DNA of 64,000 bases from Mugil cephalus (Eukaryota > Chordata > Actinopteri > Mugiliformes > Mugilidae), in contig NC_061785.1 of NCBI RefSeq assembly GCF_022458985.1, positions 5,012,204 to 5,076,203 of the forward strand. Reading direction: 5' to 3'. The position numbers and the translations under genes were made by a program. Of this stretch, positions 12,601-27,600 are shown in pieces. Position 1 is the stretch's first letter. The number at the start of each line of letters is the position of its first letter. The notes below the pieces were generated by a model. It made no database searches, had not been told where the DNA came from, and worked only from the letters and a program-made list of their open reading frames with translations.

Positions 12601-15600
12601 TGAAATGTGGTGGCATTAGTTTAGTCTAAATGTAATAAAATCAGTTAAACTTTATTGGATAGGTCTTCAACTACGTGGTCCGTGGAGGTACTGCAGGTGA
12701 GGGCGCAAAATCTTCGGTTGATTAGACATTTTTTATATATTTTTTTTAATTCCCCCAAACTTCTTTAAATACACATTAGCAAAAATCCAACATATTTTAG
12801 TATGTTAGTATTCAGCCATGTTTAAAGTTAAAACTGTCAAGATATATTTATATAAAATTGACAGATAAAGAAGATAATTGACAGTTTTGACGTAGCTAAA
12901 TGTTTTGTTATTAGGGAAACCTGACAGAGTCAGCGTGTAATACGCAGCGTTGTGATTGGCAGGTTAGTGATAGGGGGCGGGGCCTACTGTACACAAGAGG
13001 CTTAGATTGAAATATTTGAACTTGTGTATTATTTTAATAGTTTATTACTGAATGCAAAATAATAATAATCCATCAGTTTGGGGTGTTTGGCCTGAAAAAC
13101 GTTGAAGACCTCTGCTTTAAAATTAATTTATTATTGTTTTTAAATCTTGAATTTCTTGTTGAGTCTGGATATTTACTGTGGTAGCTCTTTTTAATTACAT
13201 TATATGAAAAGGCTTGCAGATGTCATCAGTTTTAAACATGCAACATGAACTAAAATGAGCAAAACTGTCCAGCATGTTAATGTGCAGACATCAACAGTAT
13301 GCACAGTTTGCTTTTATGGACGCGTCCTCTTTCTGCATGCGTGACATCCGCTGCGCGTATGTAGGCAGCTCCCTCCCCCACCATCTTGTCCGTATTGATT
13401 TATTTAGTTTTATTGACGAGCCGATAAATTCCTCCTTCCTTTGTGTGTCACTTTTTTATTGGTCCCCGTGGGTCCAGGAGCTATTCTGCTGAGGTAGTGA
13501 CTGCCTCGTTCTGATTGAATCTCAGTGACACACGAGGAATAAGAGACGAGAATAAACTGGGAGCGATACGAGCCATTTAATGCGTTTGTCCGTGTCCTGC
13601 TGAAATGCTGCTGTTCAGCACATTTTTTCTTATCTGCGTTCATGCACAAAGCACTCACGCTATTAGCTGGCCGCACAACATATGAAATGCTCTTAAAATA
13701 CGGGTTAAATAATCTTGAACTGCCTTTTCCCGCCTGCGAGGTTTATTCTCTAATCTCTAAACTGATTATTTTCTGCTTGCTTGTTCTCCTTTCACTTTAC
13801 ATTAGCCCCTATTGATTTGTTACCTTTCCTCCCACTCCTTCGCGCGTCAACAAGTCCAGACACCTTGTGAAACTTTTCTAATTCTGTTACGGTTGATAAT
13901 GTCAAGTTTAATCCTCTCGTTTTCTGCAGGACACGTTCTGTTTGTTTGCTTTCTCTCCTCCTGCTCTACCTGTCGCCGTCCTCCCTGCACTGATGTTTCA
14001 ACATTAATCCAAATGCAGCATGGCTTTATTTGCATGAGTGAGTGGCCATTATTTAAAGTGCATACATCTGAAAAGCACACTCAGTTCCCCCCCCTCACTA
14101 CCCCCACTCACAGTCAGTGTGTGTCTGCTGTGTCAGGCAATTTGATTTCCTCCTTTTAGCCTTGCAATCCTACCTTTTATTTATTTATTATCCTGCCCCG
14201 CGCTAAGTGCTGTGGTTGTCTCACTATTCGGGATTCAGGATGAACGTTGCAGGTTCTTTTATTCCTCAACACAAAGAAACAGATGCATCTAAATAAGATA
14301 TATTTAAAAAAAACCAGAATTTCAGGATTTTAGTTAACAATCATCTTTTCATAACTTCGAAATGATCCTCTGAAACAATAAACCGATCTTAAAACATTTT
14401 GACTGAATTTTATCGACTTTTTCCACAGTTGGGACTAGTTGGACCCTTGTATGTTGACAACATTAAAACCACTGACAGGAGAAGTGAATAACATTTAAAC
14501 CATCTGGCGACAATTCACAATGTCTACTGGGAAACTTTCATTCATGTGGATGTGGATGTAGACATTTAGCACCCACTTAGACAAGACCAGACACCCCCAC
14601 CTTCAACTTGATGGCAGCAGGATGCAGCCTGACACACATAGGACCCAAAGGCCTCCCACCAACAGCGTTGTGTTGCCAGACACCACAGGACACGCTGTCA
14701 TGAGTCACAACTGTTCTGGAGGCACAAGGGAGATCTACACAATATTAGGAAGGTGGTCATAATGTTATGCCTGATCGGTGGACGTATGCATTGTTATTTC
14801 CCAAATCCCATAAATTAAAGTTTAATTTACGTTTTTTCCGGTAGAGAAGTTTAAATATTGTCTTACAAACGTCCCTGCACCGTCATCGTTAAACTTAAAA
14901 TGAAGCAGACACAGTTTAACTCGAAGTAGAAGCTTCTGAGTTTAGTTTTATCAAACAAAACCGTCCTTAAAGCCATTACAGCTTTTTTTCTTTTTCTTTT
15001 TTGTAAAGTTTTGCCAATTTCACAGCTTCCTTGGTGAAATTAGATCGGTGTAAAACATCAAAATAGATTAGATGCATTAACACCTCCTCCAACCAAAGAA
15101 GCACCCGGTGTCCTCAGAGCTGTGAGACGTCGCGTTTGACAGACGTCACTTTAGCTCCCACATGCTAGGATTCACCTCACGAGGCTGCGAGGAAGAAAAT
15201 GTCTGATTATAGCTTCTCTCTCGTGGGATGTGTGTGACTGACGATGAGTTCTCATCAGCAGCAGCCGGAATATGTGGGTCCAACAGGAGTCACGTATCCG
15301 CTGAACTTTCTATAAGCTCATTTTTGTTTATTCTTTTTATGAAAATGGGACAACACTGTAAATATGTATGGGATTGTAGCCAGGTGGCTAATTTGCATCC
15401 CTTGTCCCGCTGGCAGCTAAGTGTCCAAGAAGAAAAAGAGAAGAGAGAGAAATATAACAACAACAAACATGATAACATGGACGGTTCTGGCAGTATATAA
15501 AAAAGTGAGTTCTATTGCCTGTACATTGATAAAGTGCTAATTCACAGGACTGTTTCAAGACACTCTGGGGGCCCCGGGCAAGAGGCACCTGGGAGGCCCC

Positions 15601-18600
15601 CCTTAAGGTTTTACAAAACTGTAGTTCTAGTGCATTTTCCTTTAAAAAAAAACTGCTGCTTGTAAGCCTTGGCTTCCATGTCTAAAGACCTACGAGCATC
15701 GCTAGCTATTGAACAGTGGTGGGACTGACTTGGGGACTAATAGAGAGACGTGTCATCGTTGCAGCGTTTATGGGGGTTTCATCATTGTCATTGAGGAGCC
15801 CCCTTCCAGCTCAGACCCTTAGGCAATTACTTAGTTTGCCTGTCCGCTTGCAGCGTTCCTGATTGTGCATATGAATACAGTTTTTTATTGCAAAATGTCC
15901 GGTAAGGTGCAAAAGGCTATTGCTAACTGTCCAAAATAAAGTATCAACTGAACATTATAACAGTTGGATTTAGTGCAGGACTCTTATATTAGAAGAAATC
16001 AGTTTTTACTACCGTAACTAATGAACTGGAAAATGATATACAAATTAGATTTCATATATATTCAGTATGACAGGAAACACTAAATTAAATCAAACATGGG
16101 TTGTTTTTATGGTTCTCAAAAATGTTGCTACAACCTTTATAGAATAAAATTGCCTTTATTGTCAATGTACAACAAAATTAACATGCAGCTCCCCTGATGC
16201 ATCAATTTAAAATAATAAAAGCAAAAACTAAGAAATATATAATAAATACTGGTAAAATGAGGACATGGGCTAGTTTATGTTTTAGATTAGAGATTATATT
16301 TTGAATGTTGATGATCTGATGTCGAGGGGAAGATGCTGTTGGAAATGTATTTAAACAGTTATGATATATTAATATATACAATATTTCAAATATAATGGAT
16401 AGTGGTACCAAAACGGATCCATGTGGTGCACCATAATGTGTGCCAATATGGAAGCTTTGGCAGTTTTGTTTATAAAAACAAATTTATTTCCAAAGTGGCA
16501 ATTGTGCATATAAGTATTGTTTTATTGCAAAATGCTTACGCTGACTGTTGAAAATGAACTGCTTGAGTGAATTTCCAGGTTTCCGTTGGAGCTCGGAGTA
16601 AAGGTCGACCGAGCGTAAAGAACAGCCTCTTTTCTTTTTGGTTTGTCAGCCGTTGCCGGACAATAGCGCGGCTCGTGTGTCAGACACGACTTTATTAGGC
16701 TTCGTTACAAACACCTGAAACTGACTCTCTGCCTGTCACGCACACTTCAAAGTAACTGTAATCTCCGTCTGCTTAGATTACGCCTGCTTGATTATTAAAA
16801 ATCCTTCTCCGGAGTGTAATCCTGTCCGCTTTCCTGGCGCAATTAAAAGCATACACGTGTGCCTGAGTGACGGCGGCGAGTGTCCTCTCAGATTGTCGTA
16901 ACGTGAATCTTTGCTGTGCTGTGAGAGGCAGCGTAGAAACACTAGATTCAAAACACGATCGTCCTGTCGGAGCCTTTTTCGGAGTATTATCTTATCAATA
17001 ACCGGGGCCTGGATGCTGAGGTGTACAGGTAACACCCTCCAGTAGTTCTGCCAAAGCAGCATCAGCCGACACCGTCACACACACCGTCGGTTCATTTAGA
17101 GGCACTCAGACAATTAATCGACCTTTAAAAAACGGTCTTTTGTTGCTTTTAGGTTGAGATTTCCAGACCAGTGGTTCCCAACTGTTTCCAAACCAGAGCC
17201 CACTTTAAAGTTTCACATAAATACGGAGGCAATACAATGTTTTTATTCAAGATTGAACATACGCCTTCAGTGTTACAGTAGGAGGAGGAGCTTTCCATCA
17301 GCACCACACAGATATCAGACATGACGAGCAAGGGGCTGTCTGCAACAGGCTAATTAACAAGTGATTCACAAGTAACGATATCATATACACTGACCGGCCA
17401 CTTTATTAGGTACACCTTGCTAGTAAAAGGTTGGACCCTTTTACCCTCAGAACTGCCTTATTTCTTGGTGTCATACTTTCAATAAGGTGTTTATTCAACA
17501 TTCCTCAGTGGTTTTGGTCCATATTGACATGATAACATCAGTTGCTGCAGATTTGTTGGCTCCACATCTATGATGTGAATCTCCTGTTCCACCACATCCC
17601 AAAGGTTCCTCTATTGGATTGAGATCTGGTGACTGTGGAGGCCATTGGAGAACAGTGAACTCATTGTCAAGTTCAAGAAACCAGTTTGAGATGATATGAG
17701 CTTTGTGACATGGTGCATTATCCTGCTGGAAGTAGCCGTCAGAAGATGGTCCACTGTGGTCATAAGGGGATGGACATGGTCAGCAACAAATGTGGCATTT
17801 AAACCATGCTCAGTTTGTACTAAGACTAAAATATCCCCCACACCATTACACCACCAGCAGCCTGAACCGTTGATACAAGGCAGGATGGATCCATGCTTTC
17901 ATGTTGTTTACACCAAATTCTGACCCTGTCATGTGAATGTCGCAGCTGAAATAGAGACTTGTCAGACCAGGCAACGTTTTTCTTATCTTCTTTTGCCGTG
18001 GATCATATTAAGGTGTCATGGTGTTGGTTTTTGAAATACAGTTTTCGCAGAGCACAACTAAAACCCAGATATCCAATGAAATTATTTGGCAGACAACTTG
18101 TAATACCTAGACCAATCACACTCGTCACTTCTGTCCGTTTAGTTTGTGTACGACTGAATGAAAGTCTGCACTAGTCTATCTTAGTTACTGCCTTGTGTTT
18201 TTTTTACGTTGCGCCTCCACTTGATCCACTTTAACTTGAAGAGACAGGTGGTTTGTCACAGAGCCATCTGGGAAGAAAGATGTCCTTGGAGACAGTTTGG
18301 AAAGGGAAGGACCTTTAAAAAAAATAATGTATACCTGGCTCCCCTCAGACAGATCAATGAGACAAAGTAGGAACATAAGAAGTCAGAGGGAGCCAGGAAA
18401 AACCTGACTGGTAGCGAACTTCGGACTAGATCAGTGCCCTCCAACCATTTATTGCACCTTGGGCTGGTTTCAATCAAGATCATTTTTAAAGGACTGGTCA
18501 TCATGCATATAACAAATCATAAATAATGAGAATGTACTAACGAATACAATTACTCACCCACTGCAGTGTAAAGTTCTTTTAATGCTTTGTCTCTATGTGG

Positions 18601-21600
18601 TGAAAGTTTTGGAAGCTTCACGGTGTCGTTGGATAGTCAGTCGCCACATGTTACATAGCGTCGGGTTCTCTCCAATAAAATAACTGAATTCAGAGAAATT
18701 TTGTCTTATTTCAGTGTGACCCAGTGCCAAAACTCTGAGTCTCTGTGGTTACGACACCTTAAATCTAAGCATGTTTGCTTCTTATACTTTCTGCTGTGAA
18801 ACTAGAAATTTATGAGTTGAGGAAGTGGTTTTACCTTATGTGAAAAGTGAACAGTTTTCATTAAAATCAACAGAGTTTGGATTTGTTTGAGTTTTCTTGA
18901 ACACGTCTCATCCTCGTGGCTTCCTCAGAAGTGAAACCTAAATTTTCCAGTTGCCTTTGCTGGCTTTGAATAATTAAATATGCACGTATCACATTCATTC
19001 AGAGCGATCAGTTTTTATATGGACAATGTGATTCATGCACGAGAAACCGTTTCTGATTTACTTCAATAATGATTTTATAATCTCAGTCAAATACACCGTT
19101 ATGTACCTCTGCAGCTACAGTCGGTGTAGTCTTTCCCAGTCGTACAGTAGTCACTGATCTTAGGCCTATTCCTTAAGCCTCCCTAAATAATTTGGTGTTG
19201 TTTTATTAATTAATCAATTTATTTTGCAAAAAAGTACCAACAAATTCAATATAAAGTGGACAGAATATAAGTTTAGTTCTATAAATAATTATTTCTTATG
19301 ACTAAAATATGATCACAAACCTAGTGTCAGGTAGAATGAACCTCTTCAATGCATCCTTATCCAATCCACGCCTCCTGTTCATACAAATCCAGTCCACGTT
19401 TTCCCTGCAAACTTGCTTGCACTCTGCATCAGGAACTTGTGTCTACATTTGAAGCGCACAGAGCCAACAAAGATGGATATTAGAAAGCTAAATTTTTAAG
19501 AAAGTAAGTCTTCATCAGTGCAGCCAGTAACATTAGATTGGTTCGCTCCAGCCCCGCAGCTAACAGCTAACAATTAATGTAATTAATGTAAGTCTTAAAG
19601 TGATTTATTAACTTTGGGGTGACTTCCTTCTATAGCATCAGCTGCAAAACTCGGGATGCACATGACGTAGGAGTAAATACATTTTCAGTCTTTGTGTAAC
19701 TTTGTGCTCATCCTGTGCGTCTCCTGGGGGGTGAGGGCTAAGGCCTCCCCTGTCCCTAAAACCTAGTGACGCCCCTGGTGTTCATTTAAAGGGGGACCGT
19801 GGGATCGGTGGCAGCGAGAGCTCCTCAGACGGTGCCGATTTCATTTTCTGAAATGTGATGTTACTGGATGATGGAGGGTTCGGTGTCTCGCTGTAATCTG
19901 TTATCTGGTTTCAGGGAGGCGAGCACTGCTACTACCACGGGAGGGTGCGGGGGCTGCCGGGCTCCTGGGTCGCTTTGTCTACCTGCCACGGCCTGCGGTG
20001 AGTTGTCACCTGGTATTTAGATTAACGAGAACAATGGAGATTAAAAAAAACTGCTGTTATTTATTTATATGTTTGTTTTTTTAGGGGGATGTTTTCTGAT
20101 GGAAACTTCTCATATGTGATTGAACCCGTAGGCAGCGGAGAGGTGAGTTCAATGACGCGTGTTCACTTTTATTTGTAGTTTTTTTTCTTGGCATCAAACC
20201 AAAGATCCTGAAAAGCTGACTCATTAAAATGCACTTTCCTCAATTTTCCCCACAACTTCCCGTCCGTCCACGCAGCGTTACTCTATCTTTGAGTTCCTGT
20301 ATGGACGATATTGAGTTGATACACAATCCACCCCCCACAACCACCATCACCACTAAAATACACACCTCCTGTCCTGTATCTGAAGAGTCTTGTGGCAGAT
20401 TTACATAGTTTCCAAGAGGCAAATTTTAAATCCTCAGATAGAAATATTCAAATTTTTTAAATTTAAAATAGAGGGAACGTGTTTAGAGTGGAAAAAGCTG
20501 AGTTTTTCTTTTTCTTTCCCCCCCATTAAAGCCCACAGTGATCGAAGTATAGCTCAATTACATAGACTGCAGAGATGGATCAATAGCCTCTCAGCTCATC
20601 TTCACTTTCTTTCCCTCTCCTCGGCTCTCTATCTCCGATGGGTCATTTTCATAAAGTATTTATCCCCGGCTCAAGTGTACCACCGTGTCCAGTAGTGTTG
20701 CTGCCATTATGACAGCCCGGTGATTGATTAATTATGCATCAGAGAGAGCACTTTCCTCCAGCTGATCCGTCTCTGCCTGAGAGGACGGACGCTTTATTAG
20801 AGTTGGGGATGACGAGGAGTAATTTCAGGTTGTTGAGCGAGCTTTCAAAAGATGTTTTTCTTTGGTTTGATTTGGATGGTGCTGCTTTTATGGTGTTTTT
20901 GTGTTTTTCTCATCTGTATATCTACATTTCATGCTCTTCTGCAGGAGAACAGTTCTGCAATTTGTGAAACTTTAAGATCTGAATGAAAGGCAGCAAAAAA
21001 GAAGATTCATTTACAATAAATTACAAAGAATTTAAATTAAACAACAACACAATAAGCAGCAAAATAGTGGTAATAATAAAATAAAATGAAATAAAATAGG
21101 TGTCAACCAACACTGACTGTCACTTATCCATTTTAGTTCCCAAGATACAATTGCATCTTAGCGACAAAACAAACGAAAATGAAATGTTTGCAGACCTAAT
21201 TGTTCTTTGTTCCATATTCCTTTCACAGAAGCACAATGTTGCTAAGTTTAGTCTTGAAGCTTTTTTCAAATCTTTTCTGAATGTTGATTTCTTTCTTTTT
21301 TTAGGCATTTTTAAGCATAATTTGCAGAATACTCTAATCTACCAACTCTTGAAATTTCAACAATTTTAAATGAAGGAATAATGGACTTGTTGGATCTCTG
21401 TATTGTTATCTTTTTTTTTGCAAAATGAAAATTGACTTGAGTGTAGGTTTTCACAAGCATTTTCCCCAAACTTCGGTCTAGGTGGGTGCTACATGTCTCC
21501 ACTTCCCCATGAATGAATGAATGGATGCCAGGTCCAAAAGTTTCCCAGCAGAACACTGAATTGTCACAAGATGATCAATGTTGGTCGTAATGTTGTGGCG

Positions 21601-24600
21601 GATCCGTGCATGTACTTCACATTACCCATTCTAATTCTTGGAAAACTGTTTTTTCTGGATAGTAATTACCTTTCCTTTGGAGTCAGATATCTTAAGGTTT
21701 TAAGCTTGAAGTGTGTTTAGCTGATAAAGTAAACCAGACAACATCGCCTTATTTTATTCTTAGTAAACACCTTCATTTATGAAGAAGCTGAACCTGTCAC
21801 TATAAAGTAAAAGTTATGAAGTAGAGGAGAAGCACCTGAGGAAATGTTGGCGCTTACTTTCCAATGTTTGCATTTAGTTTTGTTTTCTTGTCGTCCTTCA
21901 GGAGCAGAACGACCACGTCGTGTATCGGATGCCCAGCGTCGACCTTTTCCCTCCGCTCTGTCCGGGTACGTGTTCATTACCGCGCCGCTCGGTTCCCTCT
22001 TTAGTTTATAAATCACAAACTGACGGGAAACGAGCAGATGATACAGATGTTGTGGGTCTGGTTTGATGTGATGCACTTAAAAGTGAAGGAAGACAAACCC
22101 TGAGCTATCATTACTTGTTTGGAGACAGAGTGTTCAGCCTTGTCCCTGACTTTGAGATAAATCTGATTTTTTTTGTGTTGTTTCTCTTTCCTCCTCGTCC
22201 TGTAACCTCCTCAGGTCGTCCGTCCGTCCTCCTCGTCCTTACTAAATGTCTCATTTGGCAGCAGCTCTCTTTTCCAACTATCACATTTGTCTCTTTTGAC
22301 TCGTCTACCTCCTGCCGTCTTCTTCTTCTTCCCATTACTCTGTTCCTCCCTCATTGCCTCCTCACCCCTAACTCCCCCCCGTCCCCCCCGTCCCCTTTTC
22401 CGCTGGCAGCATGATATCGACCTGCCCTGCAGTTCACCGGACTAAAATACACGGCGCTCCGTATCCTTCCCCAGACTGATGACTTAGCCACTTTTCTCCC
22501 TCCGCCCCTCAGGATGCTCGGTGAACAGAACAGAGTCTGACGAGCGGAGGCAGAGGACGAGCGGTGGCGAGGACGAGCTGGAGGACGGGGACGACTTTGA
22601 GCCTGAAGAAGTTTTTACAAAAGGCCTGAGACGCTCAAAAAGACAAGTGAGTTTACACACGGCCTGTTACATGAGCCAGTCTGCGAACACTGTCAGTTTG
22701 TTCACGCTTTAAGCATCGTGTCGATTAGTTGCCACAGTTACCTTGAAAAAGTAATCAGATTACTCATTATTTATTTAAAAAATAACTTTACTGATTACTT
22801 GGAGAATACTGTTCGTATACTATTACTTCGAAAATAACTAAGTTAGATTAAAAGTTACAAAAAAAGCAGCATTTCCTCTACAACATACTGCCAACTTACT
22901 TTAACCTCCCGAGACCCTGCGTCCTCATATGGGGACAATAAGTTTTAGGTTTGTGGCAACTTATTCTGCTTCATTTAAAATTTTATGGTGTAAAAACATG
23001 ACGGCAGATTCATTTTACAGACGATCATGAACCAAAAGTGGACAAGATATAAACCTCATCACATTCTACAGCTGAAACTTGTTTAATTATGTTTTTTAAC
23101 TTTTCTGTTTTAATGTGACACGCTATAGTAACAAGCTATAACTTCGCTGATTAGGAAGTACTCGATTGAGGACGTTGGGACTTCATTATTTGCAATTCTG
23201 CTTTTGCACAGCAACGTTCAGATATAATAATGAACAGTTTTACATTTTGTTACATATTTTGGTAACTTTATTACAGTATTGAGTGAAATAAACCCTGTAA
23301 CATAATTTTTTTCCAAAAACTACTTCCAGTTCAAAGACGATGCTCAGTTTATATAACTCATAACTCTTAGGTGATAATAATCTGAAATAATGAGAAATAT
23401 CAGGTCTCAGGAGGTAAAGTTTATTTTTTTCGGGCCCTGTGCACGTTAGCAAATTGGGGAGATGAACCTCCGACCCTTTGGCCTCTTAGCTGCGGCTCTA
23501 ACCTTTACTCCAGAGGCTGTATTTTCTAGCTCAAACATGTTTGTTTGTGTCTCTGAGTGATATTACATTACTTTTTGTCATCAAGCTGAAAACGTGACTT
23601 GTTGCATACGTGACGTCACTCCCTAAGAAACCAAGAAGAAAGCAAAGACATAAAATGGGACAAATACAAATGCACAACTTTAATCTGATTACTAGTTTGG
23701 AAATAGTAAAACGTTCTCGTTACTGGATAAAAGTAGTCAGATTAGAGTAACACGCTACCGGCATCACTGATCACATGACAATAACAACATGGCCGCCTCC
23801 TAGAAGACAGGTGAGGAGTCCAGTGTGTCGTTGGTTCATCAAGTACCAAAGAAATAGAATCAGTCAGTAACAACTTCCCCAAACATTGTGTGGTAACAGA
23901 GAGAGTGAGGCTGCACATTTGTATTTTTATTGTTATTAAATTTTTATTAGCCTTTAATTAACTAGGTCGATCCCACTGAGATGCAATGACCTCTTTTCCA
24001 AGGCCTTTTCCAAGACAGCAGCCTAGGAAAGTTGCGAATATTACAGCAACTCGCACAACAACAACACAAATAAGATACATGGAAGATAAAAACAACAGGA
24101 GTAAGACTCACATTAAAAAAAGAAGTGCGATATGAAGCTTCTCCAAGGTCTCTCATATGTGTTTTCAAAGATCCTTTAATATTTAGTTTAGTTATAAGAC
24201 CTGCTACACTATCCCATCTAACAACAAGCTGTGTTGCACTATTAAATGCTACTGATGGTGCCGAGGTGCTGCATGTTTTTATACAGGCTATACATATCTG
24301 CAGTCTCACAGCATGTAGCACATGAGCTGTCTGTTCTCAGCTTATGCATTCAGGTCAAGAATATAGATTTCATTACTCTCCGCTGTGTTTTTATTAGAGA
24401 CGTCGTCAGAGACTAGTCGGTGTCGACTTGACTTCCAAACATGTGCAATCTGAACAGCCCCCAGTGCACACAGCGTCCTTGCCAAGAACATGTCTTGGGC
24501 ATCGCTGCAAGTGTCAACGAGACGAGATATGCAAACACAATTAATATTTTAAGGGAGATAAGTCTCAGATGATGCCAAATTTCCACACACACACACATCT

Positions 24601-27600
24601 CAGCTTTCATGTTAATAAACACAGAATCGCAGGATAAGATTAAAGAGGGTGAGAAGTCCTGGAAATCTGCAGGGAGGATTCGTCCACTTTGGTCGAATAA
24701 AACACTGGTGATAGATTAGTTTTACTGGTACTTGAAAAGTAAATTTTGGTTACATATAATAAACTGTATATAATAATATATGATTATTTATTTTGGAAGT
24801 GTAACAGCTGTTTGTCGAGGATAGTTGTGAGTATTTAATATGTCTTAAAGGAAAAGATAAAAGTTGTTTTTTCGTGTTAGACTCTGGAGGTAACGGTTTA
24901 TCTTTTCGGATGCAAACTAATATTCAGCTTCATGAATGAATGATTGTTGCCCTCTCAAGGACAAAGACTAGAGTTTCACCATCATCAGCATGTGTGTGTG
25001 TATGTGTGTGAGTTATTGTTTCACCTGCTGGGTTTGTTTGTGTGCGTTTGTCCCGCGTGAAGGTTATCTTGACCCCCCTTACGCTCCCTCCCTGCAGGTG
25101 CGACGAGGCCAGCGCACCGTCCAGACCGAGACCAAGTACATCGAGCTGATGGTCGTCAACGACTACGACCTGGTAGGTGTGGTGGCGGCGCCGTGGTCGG
25201 CTCTCGGGAGAACGGTGACAAACGTAGCGACGCTGAAGTGTTTCTCTTCTCCTTGTGTCAGTTCGTGCAGCTCCGTCGGTCTACGGTTCAGACCAAGATC
25301 TTCGCCAAATCGGTGGTGAACATGGCGGATTTGGTGAGAAGATTTTTTCAGTATCACTTCAGTAAATCTCAAAAAAAATATATATATATACACATAAAAA
25401 CATAGACAGCAGTGACGTCAGTGTATACCCTCTAAACATAAGAACACAACTGGGAAGTGCTACAGTGCTGTGGGGTATTGAAGGCCTTCCAGAAGTACAT
25501 AAAATGGAAAAGAACCAAAACCATGAATTCTATTTTGTGCAACGTAACCGTTCCTTAGGGCAGTCACCACGTTTGAAAGGCTGAGTGGGTCAGCTGCCGT
25601 CTTTCATTCATCCAAACCAACTTCAGGCGTGTTCTCTGATGCATCAGCATCTCTGAAATGCTAAACATCTCATGTTGTCTGGTTTCCTAGTCGCGTTACC
25701 AACAGCATTTGAAGGTATTCACGTCCAAATTGGAGAAAAGGTGCAGGAATTACAACCATTTTTTCTCCTGTTTTAACAGGTGTTAAAACTCTTAACTTGA
25801 ATATGTCTCAATAAACAAGTAAATTAGTTTAAAAAAAAAAAGCTTTTGGAATTGATAAATAAATGCATAATTGCATGATTTAATTTGCTATATTGTTTTC
25901 AAGTTGTGTAAAGCACTTTAATTATGAACATTATAATCATTATGAAGATTAAATGTGCACAAAAAACAGTCTAGATGTGTGCAAAACTGAGGTGATACGA
26001 GGTTGGAGAGACGTTGATAATGTGCAGGATGCAGAGTCTCAGACATCAAAGCACAGTTAGAGATTTGCATCGTTTATCCCGTGTGTGTACGTGTCTGTGT
26101 GTGTGTGTGTGTGTCTGTGTGTGTGTGTGTGTCTGTGCGTGTGTGTGAGAGAGAGATGAAGCCGACTGCACGTGATCACCCTCCAAAAAACATCCAAATC
26201 TGAAGTGGAAAGAAAAAAAGATTCACAGCTTATTCTCCTGCTGCAGCATCCGAGCCTTCGAAAACCCTCTGCTGGTTTCCGTGGCAACCAGCTGCTTCCT
26301 TCCTTCCTCCCTCCATTCCTTAACTGAAGTAGACACAGATACAACTGTCTGCAACGTCTGTCCAATTTATTTATGTATTATTTTTGTATTTTAGTTTGTA
26401 GTTGCATCTTCTGCTCTGCTCAGTCCTCTAAATAAGACGCAGTGTTTATTCGTAAAGTCCTGCTGTCCTACGGCGCCACCTTCTCTCTAAAGAAGAATGA
26501 TGTGAGGATCATTCACATGTCAGAAAACCAGGCTTAAAATGTGCCCCAGCAAACAGATTTCACATGTACATGTTGTGTTTCATACTAAATTGTATTGTCT
26601 GTTCCTCCTAAAATACTTTTTTCCCCCTAAAAGTTTAAAACATTCTGTGTAGGAAGTTGAATTCTTCTGCACTGAAACTCCTTTAAGACCATTTCCAGTG
26701 TTGATAACCTCCAGAAATGATTTATATGTTTGAGTTGTTTCCTGCATAATTCCTGCCGAGTATTATTATTATTATTATTATTATTTGTTTGTTTTTGATG
26801 TGCACAGATCTACAAGGAGCAGCTCAACACTCGCATCGTCCTGGTAGCCATGGAAACGTGGTCGACTGAAAACAGGATCTCCATCGGCGACGACGCCTTG
26901 CTCACCCTGCGCGACTTCATGAAGTACAGGAAGGAGAGCATCAAGGAGCGCTGCGACGCCGTCCACCTCTTCTCGTGGGTTCACTCGTCTTTCATCTCCT
27001 CCTCGTCCTCTTTCTTTCTTTTCTTCTTCTCCATCACTTCCTGCTCTTCTTCTTCTCTGCTTTTGTTTTTTTTTACATATTTTGTTTTTGTTCCTCTTCT
27101 TCTTCTCTGATGTTCTTTATTTCCTATTTTCTTCTCATCCATGACCTCCTGCTCTTCTTTTTTTATTTGGCATATCCTCCCTCTGCTTCTTTCTTCTCCA
27201 TCTCTTATTCTTTCATCCTCTTCTTCTTCTTGATATTTCGCACTAGCTCCTTATTCCTCTATTCTCCTCTTATTCTTCTTCTCTGCTTCTTACCTCTTCT
27301 TTATTTAGCTTATTTCTTCTCCTAATTTGCTGCCTTTCATCACCACTTCCTGCTCTTCTTTTTTTTCCTCTCGCTATTCTTCTTCTTCTCTGCATTTTTG
27401 CTTTTTTCCCCTCTATTCCTCCTTTCCTTTTACTCTTCTTCTTCATCCTTACTTCTTTCATCTACTTCTTATTCTTTATTTGCCACTTTAGTCCATTTCT
27501 CCTCCTCTTTTGATCATTTTCTCAATTAACTTGTCTTCCTCCACCACCTCCTGTTCTTCTTCTCTGCTTCTTTCCTCCTTTTTGTTCTTTAGCTGCTACT

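Larger units (their letters stand above)
9720..19914. other. adam11 intron 4 (10.2 kb)
   Basis: The largest intron in the window. It holds an inverted-repeat element (10029-10636), a CAG tract (11759-11798), a repeated pair (12008-12308 and 15969-16226), an inverted-repeat element (14455-14784), a Tc1 relic (17388-17995) and part of a repeat related to 29219-29535. No open frame in it carries a recognisable domain other than the transposase remnant. Confidence 0.6.
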
